Assembly: GCA_955652635.1 (NCBI GenBank)
Contig: CATPBN010000211.1
Coordinates: forward strand, 1 to 8,463
DNA: 8,463 nt
From: an uncultured Gemmatimonadaceae bacterium
Lineage (GTDB): Bacteria; Gemmatimonadota; Gemmatimonadetes; Gemmatimonadales; Gemmatimonadaceae
Direction: 5' to 3'
The notes under the pieces are model-generated. The model made no database searches. It saw nothing but the letters and a program-made list of their open reading frames with translations, and had not been told where the DNA came from. Below, piece after piece: positions 1-6,085 of the stretch. How positions within the stretch are numbered: the first letter of the stretch is position 1; each line of letters opens with the position of its first letter. The position numbers and the translations under genes were made by a program.

Positions 1-284
1 GTCCCGACGATCTTCTTGAACTCTGCTTCGGTGAACGCTCGCATCGTCTCGCTGCGAATGTTGCCTTGCGCTCCCATCCCCAATGCCATTCGAGCTACGG
101 CCTCGTCGTTCGGCATCTCGCCAATCGCCACGAGATCGTATTGTCCGAACGTCAAATAAATCGCCTTGAGCTCGCCACCAGCCTTCTTGTACGCCTCCTT
201 AGCGGCGTCAATGCGCGAAGGCGCATTCTTGACGCCGCTGATTCCCTGTTGAGTGTACCGCAACATCGAGATGTAGGTCGGCAT
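1..284 (-). CDS. GYD-domain protein, C-terminus cut by the window edge
   Basis: This is a small cytoplasmic protein of the GYD family, a ferredoxin-like alpha/beta fold whose biochemical role is not established. The minus-strand frame gives 94 codons and is still open at base 1. Family members are about 95-100 residues, so only a few residues are probably missing. It starts MPTYISMLRYTQQGI and carries the family signature as GQYD (residues 47-50) followed by LVAIGEMPNDEA. The later stretch GAQGNIRSET (71-80) and RAFTEAEF is also typical. The ATG at 284-282 is supported by a strong purine-rich ribosome site, AGGGGGA, four bases upstream on the minus strand (plus-strand 289-295). The gene is divergent from the thiolase operon, with 132 bases between the starts. 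Family assignment is confident; function is unknown. Confidence 0.9.
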   Translation of the reverse strand, partial: MPTYISMLRYTQQGISGVKNAPSRIDAAKEAYKKAGGELKAIYLTFGQYDLVAIGEMPNDEAVARMALGMGAQGNIRSETMRAFTEAEFKKIVG

Positions 285-416
285 GCGCTCCCCCTGAGAG
301 GTTAGAAACTACGTTACCACGATTCTTTCACGCCGGTAACTCCCTCGTAATTATGGCCGCCACTTCCGCCTCCCGTTAACTTCAATACGTAGTTCAAACC
401 CGTAGACGAAGTAACC
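285..416. promoter_or_regulatory. Divergent intergenic region, presumed promoters for both directions
   Basis: These 132 bases separate the start codons of the leftward GYD gene and the rightward thiolase gene, so transcription of both must begin here or within the genes. No convincing sigma-70 boxes are visible. The best rightward -10-like hexamer is AATTAT at 349-354, without a good -35 partner. An 8-base inverted repeat is present: AACTACGT at 307-314 and ACGTAGTT at 387-394. Several GTTA/TAAC tetramers are scattered through the region. A regulator site is possible but unproven. The promoter role is inferred from gene orientation. Confidence 0.45.
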
Positions 417-1628
417 ATGCCCGATAAATCCCGCACACCCGTAATCGTTGGCGCCGCCCGAACTCCAATCGGGAAATTCCTGGGAACGCTTTCGGCCCTC
501 AGCGCACCCGAGCTCGGCGCCATTGCTATCCGGGAAGCCCTCAAGCGATCCAAGGTTCCAGTCGAAGACGTCCAGGAAGTCATCATGGGCCACGTCATCC
601 AGGGCGGTACGGGACAGGCGCCCGCGCGCCAGGCCGCGCTCACGGCGGGACTCCCGGCAACCGTGTCAGCCGTCACCGTCAACAAGGTATGCGGATCGGG
701 GCTCAAGGCGGTCATGCTCGCGTCGCAGGCGATCAAGGCAGGCGACGCGGAGGTCATAATCGCCGGCGGACAGGAGTCGATGTCCAACGCGCCGTACTAT
801 GTCTACGGCATGCGCAACGGGGTCAAGCTCACCGACCAGAAAATGGTCGACGGCATGATCAAGGACGGGCTCTGGTGCGCGTCGTGTGACGTCCACATGG
901 GGAGCCACGCCGAATACACGGCGAGGAAGGCGGAAGTAACTCGCCAGGAGCAGGATGAGTTTGCCGCGGCTTCACATCGCAAAGCCATTGCAGCGATCGA
1001 GTCCGGCAAATTCAAGAGCGAGATCGCGCGCGTGGAGATTCCCGGTAAGAAAGGACCGACCGTGGTCGACACCGATGAAGGACCGCGCAAGGACACAAGT
1101 GTTGAGACTCTCGCCAGGCTCCGACCCGCATTCCCCGGCAAGAATGGCCAGAGCGAAAGCCTGAGCGTCACCGCCGGGAATTCATCGAGCCTGAACGATG
1201 GCGCCGCGGCGCTGGTCGTGGTCTCGGAGCAGTACGCCAACGACAATAAGCTCGAGATTCTCGGTCGGGTCACCGGCTACGCGACGGGCGCAACGGCTCC
1301 GGAAGATCTGTTCTTCGCCCCCATCAAAGCCGTCAGAAATCTCATGGCCAAGACTGGGAAAAAGATCGAGGACTTCGATCTGATCGAAGCCAACGAAGCC
1401 TTCGCCTCGCAGGCGCTCGCCGACGGAGACGAGCTTGGCTGGGACTGGAAGCGGGTCAACGTCAACGGCGGTGCAATCGCTCTCGGCCACCCGATCGGGG
1501 CCAGCGGCGCGCGCGTATTGACGACTCTACTCTACGCGATGAAGGACCGCGGCGCGAAGACAGGCCTCGCGACGCTCTGCCTCGGCGGAGGCGACGCCGT
1601 CGCTCTCAGCGTCGAGCGCGCGAACTAG
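417..1628 (+). CDS. Acetyl-CoA C-acetyltransferase (thiolase)
   Basis: A cytoplasmic thiolase that condenses two acetyl-CoA to acetoacetyl-CoA or, in reverse, cleaves 3-oxoacyl-CoA. It has 403 residues, slightly longer than the usual 390-395. The acylated nucleophile is Cys92 in NKVCGSGLKA (89-98). Other thiolase signatures are GGQESMSNAPY (117-127), NEAF (326-329), the catalytic His358 in GHPIGASGAR (357-366) and the second catalytic Cys388 in CLGGGDAVAL. All catalytic residues are intact. Two regions are atypical. The substrate loop reads GLWCASCDVHMG (151-162), where relatives usually have an Asp/Asn-rich segment before HMG. The pocket segment reads PEDLFFAP (295-302) rather than the bacterial MGTGP type. 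SMSNAPY and the glycine-rich end resemble the mitochondrial T2 class. The ATG at 417 fits the family N-terminus, though no strong ribosome site precedes it. It is the first gene of the rightward operon. Confidence 0.95.
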   Translation: MPDKSRTPVIVGAARTPIGKFLGTLSALSAPELGAIAIREALKRSKVPVEDVQEVIMGHVIQGGTGQAPARQAALTAGLPATVSAVTVNKVCGSGLKAVMLASQAIKAGDAEVIIAGGQESMSNAPYYVYGMRNGVKLTDQKMVDGMIKDGLWCASCDVHMGSHAEYTARKAEVTRQEQDEFAAASHRKAIAAIESGKFKSEIARVEIPGKKGPTVVDTDEGPRKDTSVETLARLRPAFPGKNGQSESLSVTAGNSSSLNDGAAALVVVSEQYANDNKLEILGRVTGYATGATAPEDLFFAPIKAVRNLMAKTGKKIEDFDLIEANEAFASQALADGDELGWDWKRVNVNGGAIALGHPIGASGARVLTTLLYAMKDRGAKTGLATLCLGGGDAVALSVERAN

Positions 1629-1634
1629 CGCGAC

Positions 1635-2534
1635 TTGACCGCGCCGCCGCGCCCAGCAGCGAGGCAACGGAGGCCGTCCGCATCGCTGCCGCCGAGGGCT
1701 AAGCAATTCCTCGGAGCGGTCTGTCGGATCGTCGCGTTCTATGCGATCTGGTGGGTCGCGCTCGTCGTGCTGGGCGCATTCGCTGTGTTGATCGTAGGAC
1801 GGAAAGCCATCGATCCGCGAGACGTTCTCTTCCAGTGGATCAGCCTCGCCAGCGTGCTCGTGGCCACGTGGGTCATGCTGCGGCGCATCGACAAGCTCTC
1901 GTGGGGTGAAGTCGGACTCGATCCGGCCGCTGCTTCACTGCCGATCCTCATCAGGGGCGCAGCGCTCGGCGGCCTCACCATAGGGGCGGCGAGCCTGCTT
2001 CTGCTTTCGACGCACATGCTGCGCATCGATCCGACCGGTCCCGGAGATTGGTGGGGTCAGGCCGGGCACTCGACGATCCTTCTGCTGCCGGCCGGGTTCT
2101 TCGAAGAGCTTTTCATCCGTGGCTACGCCTTTGCCATATTGCGACGCACGGCTGGCTGGAAGATGGCGCTCATCATCACCAGCATCGTTTTCGGTCTGCT
2201 GCACGTCAGCAACCCGGGAGCCGATGCTGAATCGATTCTCGCGGTGATCGTCGCTGGCTTTTTCCTCGGCACAGTGTTCCTCGTTACCCGAAGCCTGTAT
2301 GCCGCCGGAGCGGCGCATTTCGCATGGAACTGGGTGATGTCGGGCGCGCTCCACATTGCCGTGAGCGGAATTCCGTCAAGTGACCCGAACTACCGTGTCG
2401 TAGATTCCGGTCCTGACTGGCTTACCGGCGGCCCGTGGGGACCGGAAGGGGGACTCGCCGCCGTCGGGGCAATGTTCGTCGTTCTCTTTTACCTGTTCGG
2501 GCGCTACATGCGCCGCATGGAGTGGAAAGCATGA
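1635..2534 (+). CDS. CPBP-family intramembrane glutamic protease (CAAX/Abi type)
   Basis: A 299-residue multipass membrane protein of the CPBP (CAAX protease and bacteriocin-processing) family. These enzymes cleave peptides within the membrane; the substrate here cannot be told. All three family motifs are visible: the glutamate motif EELFIR (157-162), FGLLH with His190, and HFAWNW with His228 and Asn232. Hydrophobic segments lie near residues 29-55, 66-82, 104-124, 145-156, 177-190, 201-218 and 273-290. A proline/arginine-rich, probably cytoplasmic tail covers the first 22 residues. The start is a TTG six bases after the thiolase stop. No in-frame ATG or clear ribosome site lies nearby, so the exact start is uncertain. 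Translation by coupling to the upstream gene is likely. Its stop overlaps the next gene's ATG in an ATGA. A protease in this metabolic operon is unexplained. Confidence 0.88.
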   Translation: MTAPPRPAARQRRPSASLPPRAKQFLGAVCRIVAFYAIWWVALVVLGAFAVLIVGRKAIDPRDVLFQWISLASVLVATWVMLRRIDKLSWGEVGLDPAAASLPILIRGAALGGLTIGAASLLLLSTHMLRIDPTGPGDWWGQAGHSTILLLPAGFFEELFIRGYAFAILRRTAGWKMALIITSIVFGLLHVSNPGADAESILAVIVAGFFLGTVFLVTRSLYAAGAAHFAWNWVMSGALHIAVSGIPSSDPNYRVVDSGPDWLTGGPWGPEGGLAAVGAMFVVLFYLFGRYMRRMEWKA

Positions 2535-3382
2535 CCGACCGCATCGCGGTTGTCGGAGCGGGGCAAATGGGAAACGGGATCGCGCACGTATTCGCGCAAT
2601 CCGGATTCAAGGTCGTGATGGTCGACGTCTCCCAGGCCGCGCTCGACAAGGGGCGCGCGACGATCGCCAAGAACATCGAGCGGCAGGTCAAGAAGGGGAC
2701 GATTCCTCCCGACGAACAGGTTCAGATCCTATCGCGGATCGATCTCAGCATGGATCTCGATAGCGTCGCCGACGCGTCGCTCGTCATCGAGGCAGCCAGT
2801 GAGGACAGCGGTCTAAAATTCCGGATCTTCACCGACATCGACCGCATCGCCAAACCGGACGCTGTCCTCGCCACCAATACAAGCTCCATCTCGATTACAG
2901 AGATCGCGCGACGCACCTCGCGTCCCGACAAGGTCGTCGGGATGCACTTCATGAATCCAGTCCCCGTGATGAAGCTGGTCGAGATCATTCGCGGGCTCGC
3001 AACTTCCGACGAGACGACAGAGTACGTCACGGACCTTAGCCTGCGGCTTGGTAAGAGCCCCGTCGAGGTGAACGATTTTCCTGGCTTCGTCTCCAATCGC
3101 GTGCTGATGCCGATGATCAACGAGGCAGTCTATTGCCTGATGGAAGGAGTCGGCGAGCCGGATGCGATCGATCAAGTGATGACGCTCGGCATGAATCACC
3201 CGATGGGTCCGCTCGCGCTCGCGGATCTGATCGGTCTCGACACGTGTGTGGCAATTCTCGAAGTGCTGCGCGACGGGCTCGGCAATCCGAAGTACGCGCC
3301 TTGTCCGTTGCTCAAGAAGTACGTCGCTGCAGGGTGGCTCGGCAGGAAGTCCGGCCGGGGCTTCTATACCTATAGTAAGTAA
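2531..3382 (+). CDS. hbd: 3-hydroxybutyryl-CoA dehydrogenase
   Basis: Cytoplasmic NAD-dependent enzyme interconverting 3-hydroxyacyl-CoA (typically 3-hydroxybutyryl-CoA) and 3-oxoacyl-CoA, the step between enoyl-CoA hydratase and thiolase. The product has 283 residues, the usual length for the single-function enzyme. The Rossmann fold opens with VVGAGQMGNGIA, with glycines at 9, 11 and 14. Asp32 at the end of the second strand favours NAD over NADP. Catalytic positions match the human enzyme in order and spacing: Ser118 in NTSS, His139 in GMHFMNP, Glu151 in LVEII and Asn189 in SNR. The C-terminal domain ends with the typical GRKSGRGFYTY. The ATG at 2531 is chosen over the longer open frame from 2435 because the family begins a few residues before the glycine motif. 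A GGAG at 2519-2522 also sits at good distance. The ATGA overlap with the protease gene indicates translational coupling. Confidence 0.95.
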   Translation: MTDRIAVVGAGQMGNGIAHVFAQSGFKVVMVDVSQAALDKGRATIAKNIERQVKKGTIPPDEQVQILSRIDLSMDLDSVADASLVIEAASEDSGLKFRIFTDIDRIAKPDAVLATNTSSISITEIARRTSRPDKVVGMHFMNPVPVMKLVEIIRGLATSDETTEYVTDLSLRLGKSPVEVNDFPGFVSNRVLMPMINEAVYCLMEGVGEPDAIDQVMTLGMNHPMGPLALADLIGLDTCVAILEVLRDGLGNPKYAPCPLLKKYVAAGWLGRKSGRGFYTYSK

Positions 3383-3387
3383 GCAAA

Positions 3388-4551
3388 GTGTCCTGGGCCC
3401 TCCACCCGCTCACGGAAGAACAAACCGAGGTTCAGAAGCTCGCACGCGAGTTCGCAAAAGCCGAGATCGTTCCCTACGCTGCAGAGTGGGATGAAAAGGC
3501 GTATTTCGAGCCCACCCTTGTGAAAAAGCTCGGTGAGCTCGGATTCCTCGGGATGATGCTGCCCGAGCAATACGATGGACTTGGCGCCGACACCGGCACC
3601 TACCTGATTGCACTCGAGGAGATTGCCGCGGCCGACGCGTCTGTCGCCGTGCTAATGAGCGTTCACAACTCGCTTCCGACGCAAATGATTCTTCGCTACG
3701 GGAGCGAGGCGCAAAAGAAGCGATTCCTGAAGCCAATGGCGCGCGGGGAGATACTGGGGGCCTTTGCGCTTTCAGAGCCTGACGCCGGGTCGGACGCGTC
3801 CGCGTTGACGACGCAGGCGGTGAAGGACGGCGATCACTGGGTTCTGAACGGTACCAAGGCTTGGGTGACCAACGGCAACACGGCCGGAATGATCATGGCG
3901 ATGGCGCGCACTGATACCAGCGGCGCTCGCAAAGGAGGCCGAGGAATCGGCGCCTTCATCGTCACCCCCGATTTGCCGGGATTCAAAGTGGGCAAGAAAG
4001 AGGACAAGCTCGGCCTCCGGGCGTCGCCAACGGTGCAGCTCAACTTCGACAACATGCGGGTGCCGGCGGAGAATCTCCTCGGCGACGAGACGCAGGGCTT
4101 CATCTATGCAATGCAGTCTCTCGACAACGGGCGGCTCGGCATCGCCGCACAGGCGATCGGCATTGCGCGCGCTGCACTCGAGCACTCTGTCGCTTACGCC
4201 GCGGAACGCAAGCAGTTCGGAAAGGCAATCAAGGAATTCGAGGCGATCCAGTTCAAGCTCGCCGACATGGCGATGCGCGTGGCCGCTTCACGTGCGCTAC
4301 TGCACGCGGCGGCCGCGGCAAAGGATCGCGGTCAGAGCGTGCGCCAATTCAGCTCGATGGCAAAGCTGATGGCGAGCGAGACTGCGATGTGGGTGACGAC
4401 GCAAGCGGTGCAGATCTTCGGCGGATACGGCTACGTCAAGGATTATCCGGTGGAGCGCCTGTTTCGCGACGCGAAGGTCACCGAGATTTACGAGGGCACT
4501 TCCGAGATCCAGAGAATCGTGATCGCAAGAGCCCTCTACGGACAATCTTAA
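3388..4551 (+). CDS. Acyl-CoA dehydrogenase, short-chain type
   Basis: An FAD enzyme that oxidises acyl-CoA to trans-2-enoyl-CoA and passes electrons to ETF. At 387 residues it has the full family length. Visible signatures are the FAD/substrate-contact segment ALSEPDAGSD (127-136), DKLGLRASPT (207-216, starting near Lys207), QFGKAI in the helical domain, and FGGYGYVKDYPVERLFRD (344-361). The catalytic base is Glu369 in YEGTSEIQR, the position used by short- and medium-chain and 2-methyl-branched enzymes. The helix position used by isovaleryl-CoA dehydrogenase reads LDNGRLGIA and has no glutamate, which argues against an isovaleryl-specific enzyme. Butyryl-CoA or 2-methyl-branched acyl-CoA are the best substrate guesses. 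The start is a GTG five bases after the hbd stop, without an obvious ribosome site. The N-terminus LTEEQTEVQKLAREFA is normal. No ETF genes lie in the window. Confidence 0.94.
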   Translation: MSWALHPLTEEQTEVQKLAREFAKAEIVPYAAEWDEKAYFEPTLVKKLGELGFLGMMLPEQYDGLGADTGTYLIALEEIAAADASVAVLMSVHNSLPTQMILRYGSEAQKKRFLKPMARGEILGAFALSEPDAGSDASALTTQAVKDGDHWVLNGTKAWVTNGNTAGMIMAMARTDTSGARKGGRGIGAFIVTPDLPGFKVGKKEDKLGLRASPTVQLNFDNMRVPAENLLGDETQGFIYAMQSLDNGRLGIAAQAIGIARAALEHSVAYAAERKQFGKAIKEFEAIQFKLADMAMRVAASRALLHAAAAAKDRGQSVRQFSSMAKLMASETAMWVTTQAVQIFGGYGYVKDYPVERLFRDAKVTEIYEGTSEIQRIVIARALYGQS

Positions 4552-4569
4552 TCTTACGCCCAGAAATTG

Positions 4570-5604
4570 ATGAAGCTCTTCGAAACGATGGCGGAGATGG
4601 GACACGAGCAGGTCGTGATGTGCAGCGATCCCTCTGTTGGATACAGGGGAATTCTTGCCGTTCATAGCACCAGGTTGGGCCCCGCTCTCGGCGGCACTCG
4701 ATTCTGGCAGTATGCCACCGATGACGAGGCGATCACGGACGCGCTCCGGCTTTCGCGCGGAATGACCTACAAGAACGCCGTCGCGGGGCTTCATCTCGGC
4801 GGCGGGAAGTCGATCATAATCGGCGATAACAAGACGAAGGACCGTGAGAAGATCTTCCGCGCCCACGGTCGTTTCGTTGAGAGTCTCGGCGGCAGGTACA
4901 TAACCGCGGAAGATGTGGGCACCAGTACGAGGGACATGGACTACGTGCACATGGAGACAGAGCATGTGGCCGGACTCGCCGGAAAATCCGGAGATCCATC
5001 ACCCGTTACCGCGCATGGCGTATTTCGGGCAGTGCAGGCATCTGCGTGCCACAAGTGGGGCTCAGACGGCCTCGAGGGGAGGACTGTGACTATCATGGGA
5101 TGCGGCAGCGTCGGGACGTACCTCGCCAAGGAGCTGCACGCGGCCGGCGCGAGACTGATCGTCTCCGACATCGATTCGGCCAAGGCAGCGAGAGTGTCGA
5201 AGATGACCGGCGCGAAGGTAGTCGAGGACGACGCGATTTTTTCCGCCGACGCTGACATCTTCTCGCCGTGCGCCCTCGGTGGAATCATCAACGACACGAC
5301 GATCCCCAAGCTCAGGGTTCAGATCGTCGCCGGAGGCGCGAACAATCAGCTTCTCGAGGAGCGGCACGGCGACGAGCTGCAAAGGCGCGGAATTCTCTAC
5401 GCCCCCGACTACGTCGCCAACGCCGGCGGCGTGATCAACGTCTACGGCGAGCTCTCCGGCTGGGATGCGCAGCGCGCGCTGGACAAGGCCGACGACATCT
5501 ACGATACCGTTCTAAGGGTTTTCGACATCGCTGAGTCGAAGCACATTCCAACCTATGAAGCGGCCGATCGACTGGCCGAGCAGCGTTTGGCGGAGGCACA
5601 ATGA
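4570..5604 (+). CDS. Leucine/valine dehydrogenase (Glu/Leu/Phe/Val dehydrogenase family)
   Basis: A cytoplasmic NAD-dependent amino acid dehydrogenase that oxidatively deaminates leucine, valine or isoleucine to 2-oxo acids, or the reverse. The 344-residue length fits leucine dehydrogenase, not the longer glutamate enzymes. The N-terminal domain has LGPALGGTR (36-44), Lys68 in MTYKNA, the catalytic Lys80 in LGGGKSIIIGD and Asp115 in AEDVGT. These three residue numbers coincide with those known for Bacillus leucine dehydrogenase. The NAD domain contains GCGSVG (177-182) and Asp200 in IVSDID. PDYVANAGGVINVYGE (279-294) is also characteristic. The ATG at 4570 is preferred. A TTG directly before it is in frame, and MKLFETMAEMGHEQVV matches family N-termini. 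There is no clear ribosome site in the 18-base gap after the acyl-CoA dehydrogenase. Phenylalanine dehydrogenase is a less likely alternative. It overlaps rpiB by an ATGA. Confidence 0.92.
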   Translation: MKLFETMAEMGHEQVVMCSDPSVGYRGILAVHSTRLGPALGGTRFWQYATDDEAITDALRLSRGMTYKNAVAGLHLGGGKSIIIGDNKTKDREKIFRAHGRFVESLGGRYITAEDVGTSTRDMDYVHMETEHVAGLAGKSGDPSPVTAHGVFRAVQASACHKWGSDGLEGRTVTIMGCGSVGTYLAKELHAAGARLIVSDIDSAKAARVSKMTGAKVVEDDAIFSADADIFSPCALGGIINDTTIPKLRVQIVAGGANNQLLEERHGDELQRRGILYAPDYVANAGGVINVYGELSGWDAQRALDKADDIYDTVLRVFDIAESKHIPTYEAADRLAEQRLAEAQ

Positions 5605-6047
5605 GCGAAACGATTCCGATTGCTTCCGATCATGCCGGCGTCGAGATGAAAAACCGGCTTGTGTCGGAGCTCAGGAAAATGGGATACCTGCCGGACGATA
5701 TTGGTTCCAACGATCCGGACAAACCCGACGATTATCCCGACTTTGCTCACCCTTTGGCGAAGGAAGTCTCCGAAGGACAGGCGAAGCGCGGTATTCTGCT
5801 CTGCGGAAGCGGAGTGGGGATGGATATCGTTGCCAACAGGTACCCCGGAGTGCGCGCCGCGCTGGCCTGGGAGCCGGAGATTGGTGAGCTCTCGCGCAAG
5901 CACAACGACTCGAACGTCCTGGTGCTTCCCGCGCGGTTCATGACCGACGATCAGGCCGTGGCAACCATGAAGGCGTGGCTGGATGCTAAATTCGAGGGTG
6001 GCCGCCACGAGCGGCGCGTGGAAAAGATCGAACCGAAGGAGAGTTGA
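5601..6047 (+). CDS. rpiB: Ribose-5-phosphate isomerase B
   Basis: A cytoplasmic RpiB/LacAB-family isomerase interconverting ribose 5-phosphate and ribulose 5-phosphate in the non-oxidative pentose phosphate pathway; some relatives also take allose 6-phosphate. The product has 148 residues, close to E. coli RpiB at 149. Visible active-site features are SDHAG (9-13), the catalytic Cys68 in LLCGSGVGMDIVANR, His101 and Asn102 in RKHNDSNVLVLPARF (99-113), and the phosphate-binding tail FEGGRHERRVEKI (131-143). The ATG overlaps the stop of the amino acid dehydrogenase as ATGA, with GGAGG at 5592-5596 four bases upstream. The end of the gene carries an AAGGAG that doubles as the ribosome site of the leader ORF that follows. 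RpiB directly before GlyA is a recurrent bacterial neighbourhood. Confidence 0.96.
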   Translation: MSETIPIASDHAGVEMKNRLVSELRKMGYLPDDIGSNDPDKPDDYPDFAHPLAKEVSEGQAKRGILLCGSGVGMDIVANRYPGVRAALAWEPEIGELSRKHNDSNVLVLPARFMTDDQAVATMKAWLDAKFEGGRHERRVEKIEPKES

Positions 6048-6061
6048 TGTGCGAACCGAAG
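6030..6061 (+). repeat. 9-base direct repeat at the rpiB-glyA junction
   Basis: GAACCGAAG occurs at 6030-6038 and again at 6053-6061, one start 23 bases after the other. Each copy is followed by an AAGGA-type ribosome site and a TTGATG start: immediately in the first case, about 13 bases later in the second. This suggests that the leader ORF arose by partial duplication of the rpiB end and ribosome site. Nine matching bases in a GC-rich region could also be chance. Confidence 0.55.
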
Positions 6062-6085
6062 CGGCTCCGACCTAAGGACACTTGA
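6047..6085 (+). CDS. Putative 12-codon leader ORF between rpiB and glyA
   Basis: The frame encodes MCEPKRLRPKDT followed by TGA. It is too short to judge by homology, so support comes only from translation signals. A strong AAGGAG (6036-6041) sits five bases before the ATG. That ATG overlaps the rpiB stop as TGATG. Its own stop overlaps the glyA ATG in the same TGATG arrangement. Ribosomes finishing rpiB could therefore re-initiate here and then again at glyA, so the peptide may be a by-product of coupling. It has four basic residues out of twelve and no hydrophobic stretch. The alternative is that this is merely the rpiB-glyA spacer created by a short duplication, with a chance start codon. 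Confidence 0.4.
   Translation: MCEPKRLRPKDT
6074..6078 (+). promoter_or_regulatory. Ribosome binding site fixing the glyA start
   Basis: AAGGA lies six bases before the ATG at 6085. It supports that start over the in-frame TTG directly upstream (6082) and over the internal ATG at 6136, which has no such site. The extended N-terminus of GlyA is therefore probably real. Confidence 0.6.

Noticed and set aside
66..305. 79-codon plus-strand open frame at the left edge
   Set aside because: It is antisense to the GYD gene, whose protein matches a known family and has a strong ribosome site.
325..354. Possible rightward sigma-70 promoter with AATTAT as -10
   Set aside because: The -35 candidate matches only half of consensus and the spacing is not ideal, so it is mentioned in the intergenic entry but not called.
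314..787. 157-codon minus-strand open frame over the thiolase 5' end
   Set aside because: It lies antisense to a clear thiolase gene, has low-complexity Ser/Thr/Pro composition and no recognisable domain; typical of GC-rich shadow frames.
2435..2530. Upstream extension of the 3-hydroxybutyryl-CoA dehydrogenase frame
   Set aside because: The extra 32 residues are arginine-rich read-through of the protease 3' end. The family starts just before the glycine motif, and GGAG plus an ATGA overlap support 2531.
4297..4965. 222-codon minus-strand open frame across the acyl-CoA dehydrogenase/amino acid dehydrogenase junction
   Set aside because: It is antisense to two well-identified genes, with His/Arg-rich shadow composition and no family features.
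6048..6084. Glycine or folate-type riboswitch before glyA
   Set aside because: Only 37 bases separate the rpiB stop codon and the glyA start codon, far too short for a known aptamer.
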